A DNA stretch of 64,000 nt, taken from CAYNWT01 sp964450955. Lineage in GTDB: Bacteria > Planctomycetota > Planctomycetia > Planctomycetales > Planctomycetaceae. The stretch covers positions 1 to 64,000 of the forward strand of contig CAYVFI010000016.1 of assembly GCA_964450955.1 (NCBI GenBank), in the 5' to 3' direction. The notes beneath the pieces were generated by a model. It saw only the letters and a list, made by a program, of their open reading frames with translations. It was not told the DNA's origin and ran no database searches. A program made the position numbers and the translations under genes. This document shows, one piece after another, positions 1 to 9,200 of this stretch (position 1 is the first letter of the stretch; each line of letters begins with the position of its first letter).

Positions 1-390
1 ACGTGGCCGCGGCTAAAGCGAACCACCAGCGAAACCCCGGAGCGCCCGTGCTACCTTGGATCCGTGCCAAAGACATACCCTGCCACCTCGCCCCCTTTTG
101 GGGGAGAGGTCGAGCTGTAAGCTCGGGAGAGGGGGAAGCGCACGCACAACAACCAAGGTACGCCGCACACCCAGGCCCCAGCACTCTCCCGAGGCTGAAA
201 CCGCTGTCAGGGTGGCGTTGTCGGGTGTCAGCAATGACAAATGACAAATGTGAAATAGGAAATCACAAATTGACCGTGAGAAATTTGCCATTGGTTATTT
301 GTCAATTCTCATTTGTCAGCGGTTGCGCTTGCCCCTCTCCCGCGGCTGAGACCGCGACCTCTCCCGCAAGCGGGAGAGGTGACCGGTTAC
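1..390. repeat. Hairpin-rich intergenic repeat, copy 1
   Basis: A 390-base unit that begins again at 391 with almost the same sequence. It carries several small palindromes: a C-run facing a G-run around 481-equivalent positions (80-110), CTCCCG/CGGGAG around 362-378, and TGACAAATG near 236-250 facing CATTTGTCA at 312-320. The left end may lie outside the window. Open frames crossing it run through both copies and the palindromes, so I treat it as non-coding. No terminal inverted repeats or transposase are visible. Confidence 0.85.
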
Positions 391-754
391 ACGTGGCCGC
401 GGCTAAAGCGAACCACCAGCGAAACCCCGGAGCCCCCGTGATACCCTGGATCCGTGCCAAAGACATACCCTGCCACCTCGCCCCCTTTTGGGGGAGAGGT
501 CGGGCTCTCAGGCCCGGGAGAGGGGGCAGCGCACGCACAACAACCAGAACACATCACAAACCCAAATCCCAGGACCTCTCCCGACGCTGAAACCGCTGTC
601 AGGGTGGCGTTGTCGGGTGTCAGCAATGACAAATTGACCGTGAAAAATTTGTCATTGGTTATCTGTCAATCCTCATTTGTCAGCGGTTGCGCTTGCCCCT
701 CTCCCGCGGCTGAGACCGCGACCTCTCCCGCAAGCGGGAGAGGTGACCGGTTAC
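391..754. repeat. Hairpin-rich intergenic repeat, copy 2
   Basis: Second copy of the unit at 1-390. It differs by scattered substitutions and is 26 bases shorter. The missing block lies in the AT-rich TGACAAAT stretch (about 245-275 of copy 1), consistent with slippage between short ACAAAT repeats. It ends with the same GACCGGTTAC tail as copy 1, 70 bases before the first gene. The 755-824 stretch beyond it holds only the leader of that gene. Confidence 0.85.
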
Positions 755-824
755 ACGGCAACTCGCGATAACTTCTATTGAGGGTGGTCCCGTATAATCT
801 CCTGTCAAATATCAGGCAACCCAT

Positions 825-1250
825 ATGGACGACAACGAGTTACTCGACATCGCGGCCAGGCTTGAAGCTGCATGCGGCTACGAGACCGCATGTTCAAAGC
901 TGTCCGGTGAAGGAACAGAATTGTGGCTCACCGGTAGTCGCGACGGCCTTTTACGGTTCGCAACGGCCCTGCTCCAGGCAGCTGCCGCACCGATACCTGA
1001 CGGCGAAACTCACGGCGAGTCCGCGTTCACAGAACACAGACAAATCGTGGAATGCGAGACAGACTACTTCCTCCGCGGCGTGCAGCGATTCGATGGGTTT
1101 CCTGATCCCACGAAGGCGACCAGAAAATATAGAGACGGCTGTGCCCTGGCAGCCTGCGCGACCTTTAGCTTCGCAATCCTATCTCTGCTGTTGTCCGGAG
1201 TCATACTCTGGTGGCATTTGATAACCGAAACACCTCTCGGAAACCGCTGA
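825..1250 (+). CDS. Hypothetical protein with C-terminal membrane segment
   Basis: A 141-residue protein of no recognised family. The first 100 residues are soluble and mildly acidic, with Cys at 17, 23 and 77. Residues about 105-131 form one strong hydrophobic helix, followed by a tail of about ten residues. That arrangement suggests a C-tail-anchored protein with its main domain in the cytoplasm. There is no signal peptide. The ATG at 825 follows an AGG-containing leader at a reasonable distance. It stands alone between the repeat block and the zinc-ribbon gene. The size and acidity also fit small immunity-type proteins, but I see no motif to support that. Confidence 0.6.
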   Translation: MDDNELLDIAARLEAACGYETACSKLSGEGTELWLTGSRDGLLRFATALLQAAAAPIPDGETHGESAFTEHRQIVECETDYFLRGVQRFDGFPDPTKATRKYRDGCALAACATFSFAILSLLLSGVILWWHLITETPLGNR

Positions 1251-1423
1251 GGTTTCGGACGCAAGCGTTAGTGCCCCCGGAAGATTCATTCGCACCGCAT
1301 TCCAACGGTTCTTCGCTATCAACACATGAGCCGTCTCAGTAGATCGTTAGCCTCCCTTCGCGTCGACAAGGGTGCGTCCGCCAGGCTATGGTTCATTTGT
1401 CAGAACCGTTCCATGGACAACGT

Positions 1424-1747
1424 ATGAGCCGCCGCAGAGAGAAACGTCGTATCGCCAAAGGCGGCTTGCCACCCGGCGCGATTTTGGCGGATACGTCGCG
1501 ACAGGCACGCGGAAGTTCGCGAGGGGCTCGGCGGGAGTTCTATGTTGAGGTCGAATTCACTTGCCGTGACTGTGGCATCGAAGACGCGTGGACTCCGCAA
1601 CAACAGAAGTGGTTCTACGAAGTCGCGAAGGGCTCTCTGTACGTAACAGCCACACGCTGTCAGGAGTGTCGCAAGCAGCACGCTGCACGGCTGAAAGAAC
1701 AGAGACAGCAAATGGACGCTAGCAAGAAGAACCGCCCGGGAAGCTAG
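1424..1747 (+). CDS. Small zinc-ribbon protein (zf-trcl type)
   Basis: A 107-residue protein with a basic, Arg-rich N-terminus (residues 1-38) and a C-terminal zinc-ribbon. The ligands are a CxxC pair at C47/C50 (FTCRDCG) and a second pair at C79/C82 (CQEC), separated by a WTPQQQKWFYE stretch. This pattern is typical of the small 'probable zinc-ribbon domain' family found in many bacteria, whose function is unknown. I chose the ATG at 1424 over an in-frame ATG at 1388, because the protein family usually starts shortly before the basic stretch. It probably binds nucleic acid or a protein partner, which is inference only. Confidence 0.7.
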   Translation: MSRRREKRRIAKGGLPPGAILADTSRQARGSSRGARREFYVEVEFTCRDCGIEDAWTPQQQKWFYEVAKGSLYVTATRCQECRKQHAARLKEQRQQMDASKKNRPGS

Positions 1748-2049
1748 ATCGGATATTCATGAGCCACGGTTCAGAACCGCGTGCTCAACAACGGTGACGA
1801 TCGCCAAGACTCCTACTCCTTGCGCAAACTGGCTTCTTCCACTCAAACGCGAAGAAGGCGATCGGACTTCCGCTGCATGGGAAGAACATCACAAATCACC
1901 AGTATGCATTTGCAAACCAAGGCGATGTAAATGAGTATGCGCAAAAGTCGGCCACAGTTAGTTTAGGATGAGGCTTGTAGTTAAATCTACGAGCCTCCTG
2001 CCATTGGAAATACTACGCAAATCTTGATTCCACGTTGGGCGATTGTTAG
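1748..2049. other. Intergenic region with one stem-loop
   Basis: About 300 bases without a supported gene. The only structure I see is an imperfect 11-bp hairpin at 1970-1997 (GAGGCTTGTAG / CTACGAGCCTC, six-base loop) about 50 bases before the next start codon. It lacks a T-run, so it is not a clear terminator. Confidence 0.5.
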
Positions 2050-2733
2050 ATGAAAAGAATCCACTTTATCGCCGTCACCCTGCTGTGTACGACTCTGGCA
2101 TCTGCGGCCTGGCTACATTCATCGATTCCACAAGAAGATGAGGACCATGTCGAAACTGGAACTATTAGCTCGACCGAAGAGTGGAATGCTTTCATCGAAG
2201 AAGATGAGTATGAAGGTGTAGACGCTGAAGACATACCGGGAAGCATCGGTGAGCCTGTCGACGTCCCTGACTATCTTCCGGCACTGGACACGCCATTCTT
2301 CGTTTACAGTGATCCGGAAAACAGACACTGGAGGGGTGAGCAACATGCAACTGCAATTGACAAAGTGGGGGTTCATCACGAGCTAGCTTTGGCAATTCCA
2401 GACCAACTGGACACGCTCCAGACCATCGGTAGTCGCCACGCAGAGAGGTTTGACTACCTTCTTCAAAACAACCCCGAAGCTCCCGTGGGAAAGAGATGGT
2501 ACAACAAGTTCGATGACATCGCTGTTGTAGATGGAGTCACACGTGTCAGCCTTTTCGCAATCTACAACCACAGACCCGACCCAACGACAACGCGCCCCGG
2601 TCATGCTGTCGACGATGGTGTCGTCCTTGAGATCTGGGAACTGCGACCAGATGGGCCAGTCATGCTGTTCCGGACGGCGGATATTTCGGACGCACGAAGA
2701 TTGGATGACATCACGAAGAAGGAGTGGGAGTAA
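2050..2733 (+). CDS. Hypothetical secreted protein
   Basis: A 227-residue protein with a clear N-terminal signal peptide (MKRIHFIAVTLLCTTLASA) and a likely cleavage near residue 20. The next 60 residues are strongly acidic (many E/D), followed by a mixed domain with no recognised motif. It probably acts in the periplasm or outside the cell. There is no second membrane segment and no lipobox Cys. It is a single gene, convergent with the porin gene on the other strand. I do not recognise the family. Confidence 0.65.
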   Translation: MKRIHFIAVTLLCTTLASAAWLHSSIPQEDEDHVETGTISSTEEWNAFIEEDEYEGVDAEDIPGSIGEPVDVPDYLPALDTPFFVYSDPENRHWRGEQHATAIDKVGVHHELALAIPDQLDTLQTIGSRHAERFDYLLQNNPEAPVGKRWYNKFDDIAVVDGVTRVSLFAIYNHRPDPTTTRPGHAVDDGVVLEIWELRPDGPVMLFRTADISDARRLDDITKKEWE

Positions 2734-2879
2734 GACTAATCAAGTGCGCCGCCGCTTTCAGGAACCGCAGGCGGCGGCGTCACGGAACTATCTTAAATCT
2801 CTGCCACTGCCTTGTCGGTGTCCAGCAACTGCTTGCTCCACGTTCGATCCGCAGGGGTTAACGGGCCAGCACTAGCTCG

Positions 2880-4718
2880 CTAGATCGCCAGGACCAAACC
2901 GAAGACGGCTGAGTTCTGTTCGGCGCTGCGATCGCTGGCTGTTGTCACGTCAACAAGCGGCGCGAAGCCGGTACTTCGGACGTACTCAAAGGTGAAGAAT
3001 GCGTTCGGACTGGGCTGAATGCGAAGGCCAACGACTAACTGGCGATTGAACTCGAACTCGGTCCCAGACGCGCCTTGGTTCCCTTCACTAAAGCTACCGG
3101 ACAGCACACAGGGAGTGTTGCCGTACAGGAAATCGTAAGCCGCTTCGGCTCGCCACGCACTGACTCGGCGGCCCGTCGATGGCCAGGCATCTTCTGTCTG
3201 CACGAACTCACCAGCCATCCGCAGAGCTCCGACGTGGACAGAACCGTTTACATCCCACGCACCATTGCGAGGCCCGAACGCGGTGGGATCGATGGGATCT
3301 GAAATCGCCGCGTCGTAGACTGTTCCGTGCAGATAGCCGCCTCCGATTCCGAACGCAAGATCCGGACTGGCTTCCCAGTCGTAGCGAATGTTGGCGGCAA
3401 AGTTGTTGATATGTCCGTCCTCTTCCGAATCCACCACGCGAGTTCCCTGACCACCGGACAAGGCCATGACCTGAGCCCGCAGTCCGTTGCCGGTGTAGCC
3501 CACACCACCGCCTTCTGCGATCGCACCGAAGTAGTGCCAGGGCAGGGCCTGACTGAATGGGCTTAGCGTTCCGAAATCACCAAACGAAACATTCTTCTTT
3601 CCAAGGAACGCGTAAAATGGGCTTTGGTTCAAATCGCCCAGAAGAATATACGCCTGACGAACCTGAAAGCCGTCCTCGTCAAAAGGCAGAAATGATGCTC
3701 CATCTGATAGCAGCGTCTCCACGTAACCGTGAGCCCAGCTGTTGGCGTGAATGACCATCGATTGGTTGGTCTGCAGCAATCGAATGTCGGTTGCTGTGTT
3801 CCCAACGAAATCTTCAGCGGAACGACCAAAGTACGAAAACTGGTCAGCAGTGTCAGTCCGACCGTAGAGACCCGATGCCCGCAGCTGCGCGCCGAACGTG
3901 ATGCTTGGTCCTGAACCAGCGCCCTGACGGTCTTCAAGAATCCGAATTTCCTTGTCCGTCTGCCGGTTCTGAAAGTCCAGCATGTGAAAAGACAACGGCG
4001 TGTTGATTCGCAGGAAACCCGTGTTCCGATTGAACCAACCACGGCTCTGATGTGCAAAGGGTGGAGCCAATGTGACGGGGTCCTGGTAAACCTGGCTGCC
4101 AGGCGACTGCGTGTGACCGTCCGCTGCTGAGTTGTCTATGTACTCACTGTAAGGATGCGCGATTGTTGGCGCGGTTGGCGTTGCTCTGACTAGCGGGGCG
4201 GTCGGAGTCGCTTTTACCGCAGGGGCGGTTGGTGGTGTGATCACTGTCGGTGCGGTTGGCGGTGCAACAGGCGGTGCAGAACCGACTGTTGGCGCTGGCG
4301 CGGGTAATCGCGACAGTGAAGGCGGCTGTGGATTGACCGTGTTAGTAGACAAAGAATCCGAGGGAAGAATCGAAATTGATTTGGTGGAAGGTCTCGGAAC
4401 ACGAGTCGTTGGAACGCCGGGCTTTGGAACAGACGGACGGCCGGGCAAAGGCGGCAACCGGCCTGCATCTGGTCCTGGCGGCGTCGGAGCAACCGTGTGC
4501 CCAGGCGCCATCCGGTCCAATTCGGCCAGAGTATCGCCATTGGTCACGGGACCGAATGAGGATTCAGGGGACACGGGTGGAAACACGACTTGCTGAGAAG
4601 TGTATGTCGGAGCCGCCTTCACCTTGATGACTGATGACTGGGCCCAGGTCCGATCCTGAGCACCTGCGACCACGGCAGTCACAGTTAGAGCCAGCCTAAT
4701 ACAACAGTTAGTACGCAT
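2880..4718 (-). CDS. Outer-membrane beta-barrel porin, LbtU-like
   Basis: A 612-residue outer-membrane protein. Residues 1-27 are a signal peptide. Residues about 30-200 are a low-complexity Pro/Thr/Val/Ala linker with repeated PTAP-like units. The remainder is a run of amphipathic strands rich in aromatic and Gly residues, starting near LRINTPLSFHML and ending in strand-like VFGLVLAI, as expected of a barrel C-terminus. The barrel resembles LbtU-family siderophore porins (for example FGAQLRASG, AFLGKKNVSFGDFG), but I assign the family only tentatively. The gene is divergent from the RND adaptor gene, with a shared 247-base promoter region, so it could supply an outer-membrane path or be an unrelated neighbour. 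The ATG follows a GAGGATGAG leader. Confidence 0.6.
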   Translation of the reverse strand: MRTNCCIRLALTVTAVVAGAQDRTWAQSSVIKVKAAPTYTSQQVVFPPVSPESSFGPVTNGDTLAELDRMAPGHTVAPTPPGPDAGRLPPLPGRPSVPKPGVPTTRVPRPSTKSISILPSDSLSTNTVNPQPPSLSRLPAPAPTVGSAPPVAPPTAPTVITPPTAPAVKATPTAPLVRATPTAPTIAHPYSEYIDNSAADGHTQSPGSQVYQDPVTLAPPFAHQSRGWFNRNTGFLRINTPLSFHMLDFQNRQTDKEIRILEDRQGAGSGPSITFGAQLRASGLYGRTDTADQFSYFGRSAEDFVGNTATDIRLLQTNQSMVIHANSWAHGYVETLLSDGASFLPFDEDGFQVRQAYILLGDLNQSPFYAFLGKKNVSFGDFGTLSPFSQALPWHYFGAIAEGGGVGYTGNGLRAQVMALSGGQGTRVVDSEEDGHINNFAANIRYDWEASPDLAFGIGGGYLHGTVYDAAISDPIDPTAFGPRNGAWDVNGSVHVGALRMAGEFVQTEDAWPSTGRRVSAWRAEAAYDFLYGNTPCVLSGSFSEGNQGASGTEFEFNRQLVVGLRIQPSPNAFFTFEYVRSTGFAPLVDVTTASDRSAEQNSAVFGLVLAI

Positions 4719-4965
4719 CTCATCCTCACGGTATGTGAACTCCTTATCTCATTCGGCGTTCCAGCTGTGCGGGTTGAGTAAACTTTTCCGATTGGTCCGA
4801 TCAGGTAAGCACGGCAATTCCGGGACGAATGGCCCCATCGTCAGACAAACCCAACGCCTCAAGGGCTCTGTAAGGAACCAAACTAATGACTTCCCTACAG
4901 GAGGGGCCTATACTCGTAACCACTGCCTCTCCGCATTTGCCTCTCTTTCCCTCACCTACCCGCAC

Positions 4966-6297
4966 ATGGCTCGCTCCGCCGAAATCGCACTCCTGTTAGC
5001 GTTGTTCTTTGCCGCTGCGCCCCGAGCCATGGCTCAGGATGAGAAGCCGCAAAGTTCGCCTGTTATCGTGACAGAAGTTGTCGAACGAGAATTGGCCGAA
5101 GGTCAGACGCTGGTCGGAACCGTCGTCCCCGCGCGGCGCAGCATCGTTGGCAGCGCGGTTGATGGCCGCGTGCTCGAATACGCTGTCCAACGCGGTCAGG
5201 CCGTGAAGAAGGGACAGATTCTGGCTCGCCTCAGAACCACCCAACTGGAAATCAGCCTCCGAGCCGCCAAAGCCGAACTGGCCAACCGAACCGCCGCACT
5301 TAACGAACTCAAGAACGGCGCCCGGCCTGAACAGATTGCTGAAGCGGCCGGCATGCTGGCAGCCACGGTCGCCACACTTGATTCCGCAAAGTCCAGATAC
5401 GAACGCGCCAAGTCGCTTTACTCTCGCAAAGCAATGAACGCGGAACAGTTTCAGGACGTGACAGCCGGTTACCAGGCAGCGAAAGCAAATTACTCAGCAG
5501 CACAGGCCAGGCATGCGTTACTGAAGAACGGTAACCCGCCAGAACAAATCGACGGCAGTCGAGCGCGAGTTGAATTCCAGGCCGAACAAGTCAATCTGAT
5601 TGAAGAACAAATCGCCCGGCACACCGTCGTCGCACCGTTTGATGGTTACATCGCACAGGCGCACAGCCAGATTGGCCAGTGGCTTGGCCGTGGCGATCCC
5701 ATCGCGGAAGTCATTGAACTAAGCGATGTTGAAGTGGAAGTGTTTGTACTGGAGAAGTACCTGGCGAACCTGAAAATCGGTGCGAACGTGCAAGTCACGA
5801 TTCCATCGGTACCAAGTGAATTCTTCCCGGGTCGAATCGTCAACATCGTCCCGCAAGCCGACTTAAGATCGCGCAGCTTTCCGGTTCGAATTCGAGTTAA
5901 AAACACAATCGACAACAGCGTTCCGGCCATCAAGTCCGGCATGCTGGCCAGAGCCAACATGCCGTTGGGCAAGCGGGGACTGGCAATGCTTGTTGAAAAA
6001 GACGCAGTCGTTTTCGGCGGACGAGAACCGACCGTGTTCGTGCTGGATAAGCACGTTGAAAAATCCGGTGAAGCAGTCGTACGTGGCGTTCCCGTACGAC
6101 TTGGCGTCATGGATGAAGATCTCATCGAAGTTTCCGGCCAGCTGAAAGCGGGTGACCAGATTGTGATTCGAGGTAACGAACGGTTGCAGAGCGGCCAAAA
6201 AATCAGGGTCACGGAAATCCGCACACCCGCCAAACTTCCGACGGCCAGGAAAGCCGCTGAAGCTACCAAGCCTGCTTCAACCGGACTCGGTTCATGA
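4966..6297 (+). CDS. RND efflux periplasmic adaptor (HlyD/MFP family)
   Basis: A 443-residue membrane-fusion protein that links an inner-membrane RND pump to an outer-membrane channel. Residues 1-25 form a signal peptide ending at AMAQ. A lipoyl-like half-motif follows (VGSAVDGRVLEYAVQRGQAV), then an alpha-hairpin of Ala/Glu/Lys-rich helices (about residues 90-200), the second lipoyl half (VVAPFDGYIAQ), and the beta-barrel domain with IPSVPSEFFPGRIVNIVP and a KSGMLARANMPLG segment. I place the start at ATG 4966, because translation from the upstream in-frame ATG at 4735 adds about 77 residues without family character before a good signal peptide. The stop overlaps the permease start by ATGA, so the two are translationally coupled. 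Confidence 0.9.
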   Translation: MARSAEIALLLALFFAAAPRAMAQDEKPQSSPVIVTEVVERELAEGQTLVGTVVPARRSIVGSAVDGRVLEYAVQRGQAVKKGQILARLRTTQLEISLRAAKAELANRTAALNELKNGARPEQIAEAAGMLAATVATLDSAKSRYERAKSLYSRKAMNAEQFQDVTAGYQAAKANYSAAQARHALLKNGNPPEQIDGSRARVEFQAEQVNLIEEQIARHTVVAPFDGYIAQAHSQIGQWLGRGDPIAEVIELSDVEVEVFVLEKYLANLKIGANVQVTIPSVPSEFFPGRIVNIVPQADLRSRSFPVRIRVKNTIDNSVPAIKSGMLARANMPLGKRGLAMLVEKDAVVFGGREPTVFVLDKHVEKSGEAVVRGVPVRLGVMDEDLIEVSGQLKAGDQIVIRGNERLQSGQKIRVTEIRTPAKLPTARKAAEATKPASTGLGS

Positions 6298-9200
6298 GCC
6301 TAATCGACGCGTTCGTTCGTAACCCCGTCAAAGTCAGCGTGGGCGTGCTGCTGGTTGTTTTGTTTGGCGTCATCTCGCTAATCAAGATGCCGAAACAACT
6401 TGCACCAGACGTGGAAAACCCCGTCATTACAATCAGCACGCGCTGGCCGGGTGCCAGCCCGGCAGAAGTCGAACGCGAGATCATTCTCGCGCAGGAAGAA
6501 GAACTGAAAGCCGTCGCTGGCGTCACGCGTATGTCGTCTGAAAGCTCTGATTCACGCTGCGAGATTTCGTTGGAATTCAATGTCGGAACCGACCTTGAAG
6601 AGGCACTGCTAAAGGTCAATACACGGCTGCAGCAGGTTCGCGAATACCCGATTGACGCCAGCGAACCGGTCATCAGTTCGTCTAACAGTTCCGACCGCGC
6701 CATCGCGCGGTTTGTGATTACAGCCCGACCGCCCGAACCGGAAACTATCGACGCGTTCGCTAAGGCTCACCCGAAACTGAAGGGCAAACTCGACCGCATT
6801 CAACGCGCAATGAACCCCGGGTTGAAGGTGTTCCGGCTACGGCAACTGAAGAAAGAATTCGGATTTGAATATCCTGAACTGGCCGATCTGGTTCCCGCTG
6901 AAATTGACTTCGAACGCATGCAGCGTTTCATGGACAATGTTGTCGAAGCCCGATTCGAACGTGTGGCCGGCGTGGCCGACGCCTACGTTTACGGCGGGCG
7001 AGAAGAAGAGCTGCAGGTCGTTGTCGACCCACAAAAGCTGGCCGCTCGGGGACTGACTGTTGACAACATTCGTTCAATCCTGCGTGGCCGCAACAAAGAC
7101 ACATCGGGCGGCAACTTCGAAGAAGGCAAGAGGCGCTGGGTCGTCCGAACGCTGGGACAGTTCCGCAGCGAGAAGGACATCGAGGATCAGATCCTCACAA
7201 TCCAAAACGGCGCCCCCGTCTATCTGCGCGATGTGGCTGAGGTTCAGGTTGGTTTCAAGAAGCGCGAGAGTATTGCCAGACGGTACGGTATCTCGAGTAC
7301 CGGCTGTGCCATCAACCGTGAATCCGGCGCGAATGTTTTGGCGGTCATGGACGGGCTTAAGATCGCGACCGAGGAACTTAACGAAGGCCCGTTGAAACAA
7401 AAGGGCATCCAGCTTTACCTGTACTACGACGAAACAGACTACATCTATTCGGCCATCGGGCTGGTTCAGCAAAACATCTTTGTCGGTGGCGCGTTGACCA
7501 TGATCGTGCTGATGCTGTTTCTTAATAGCAGCGGAAAGACGCTGCTGTTCACACCCTTTATCGCCGCGTCAGCCGTCGCCGCAGCCTACCTGTCGCCCTG
7601 GTTCTTCCTGATTACGCTGGGACTAATCCTTATCGCGGGCTTTTGGTTATCGCGTGGTGCGTTAGTGGTCGGGCTGGCGATCCCGACCAGCATTGTGGGC
7701 ACGTTTTTGCTTCTGGGTTTGTTTGGTCGATCGTTAAACGTGATTAGCCTGGCGGGTATGGCGTTCGCTGTTGGAATGCTGGTCGATAACGCCGTTGTGG
7801 TTCTTGAAAATATTCACCGCCACCGACAACTGGGTGAATCGCCACTTGCGGCCGCTGTCGGTGGAACAAAAGAAGTGGCCGGAGCGGTCCTGGCTTCCAC
7901 ACTGACAACGGTTGCGGTCTTCCTGCCGGTTTTGTTTGTCGAAGAAGTTGCCGGCCAACTGTTCCGCGACATCGCACTCGCTATCAGCTGCGCTGTGGGA
8001 CTGTCGCTACTGGTGTCCTTCGCTGTCATCCCAACCGCTTCCGCGCGGTTGTTTCGCGATCGACGGACTGCAGACCTGGACAAGACCACGGACACCGCCG
8101 GTCCGGTTCCCGCAACGGCAAGCGCTTCGCCTGTCACGCGGCTCCTGCACGGAATGGGCAACAAAGGCATTGGCTCAATTGTCAGCCTGAACCGCTGGAT
8201 TCAGGCCGGATACATCCGATCGCTGGCAGTGATTGGAGTGTTGGTTGGGTTGTCCATTGGCCTGGCATTTTTGTTCTGGCCCAAGGTTGAGTACCTGCCC
8301 GAAGGCGATCGCAACTTCATCTTCGCGTTCATGTCGCCGCCGCCAGGCTACAACATGGACGAACTGATGCTGATGGGTGAGAAAGTTGAATCGGATATGC
8401 AAACCCTCTGGGATGCTGATCCGCAGGAAGACCCGAACGGGTTGGCCAAAGAATTCCCCATCATCCACTACTATTTCTTCTCGGCTCGGGGCAAAAGAGT
8501 CATGCTGGGCTTCCAGGCTCACGACCCCACTCGCGTCGGAGAACTCATCCCACTGGTCAACGACATCGGTTCGCAGTTTCCGGGCACACGTTGCCGCGCG
8601 TCGCAGTCCAGTTTGTTCGGTCGCGGGATGGGTGGTGGACGAAATATCGACATCGAAATCACGGGACCAGATCTGGAGACGCTCATCGCAATCGCTGGTG
8701 AGGTTCTGGAACAAGTTGAAACCATCCTTCCGAAGGCTCAAGCCAGTCCTGAACCAAGCCTCGACCTATCCAGTCCCGAAGTACACCTGAAACCAAAGTT
8801 GACTCAGGCCGCCGAACTGGGTGTTGATGCGACGCAGCTGGGATACACGGTCGATGCCATGGTCGATGGAGCGTACGCGGGCGACTATTTCCAGGGCGGC
8901 GAACGCATTGACCTCTCCATCGTGGGCAGCGATGTGTTTGCCAGTCGAACGCAGGACCTGGAAAGTCTTCCCATCGCGACTCCGTCCGGACAGTTGGTTC
9001 CTCTGGGCGCGATCGCGGATGTGGAACTCAGCAGCGGCCCCGAACAGATTCACCGCCGAGAACGCCAACGCGCGATTACCATTTCGGTTTCGCCGGACGC
9101 GGAAACACCGCTTGAAGAAGCGATGGATAAGATCACGGCACAAATCATTCAACCAATGAAAGACTCAGGCCGCCTGGACGGTGGGTACTTCATGAACCTC

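Noticed and set aside
3..771. Several open frames of 60-195 residues over the left repeat block
   Set aside because: They read through both repeat copies and palindromes, have low-complexity composition and no family character.
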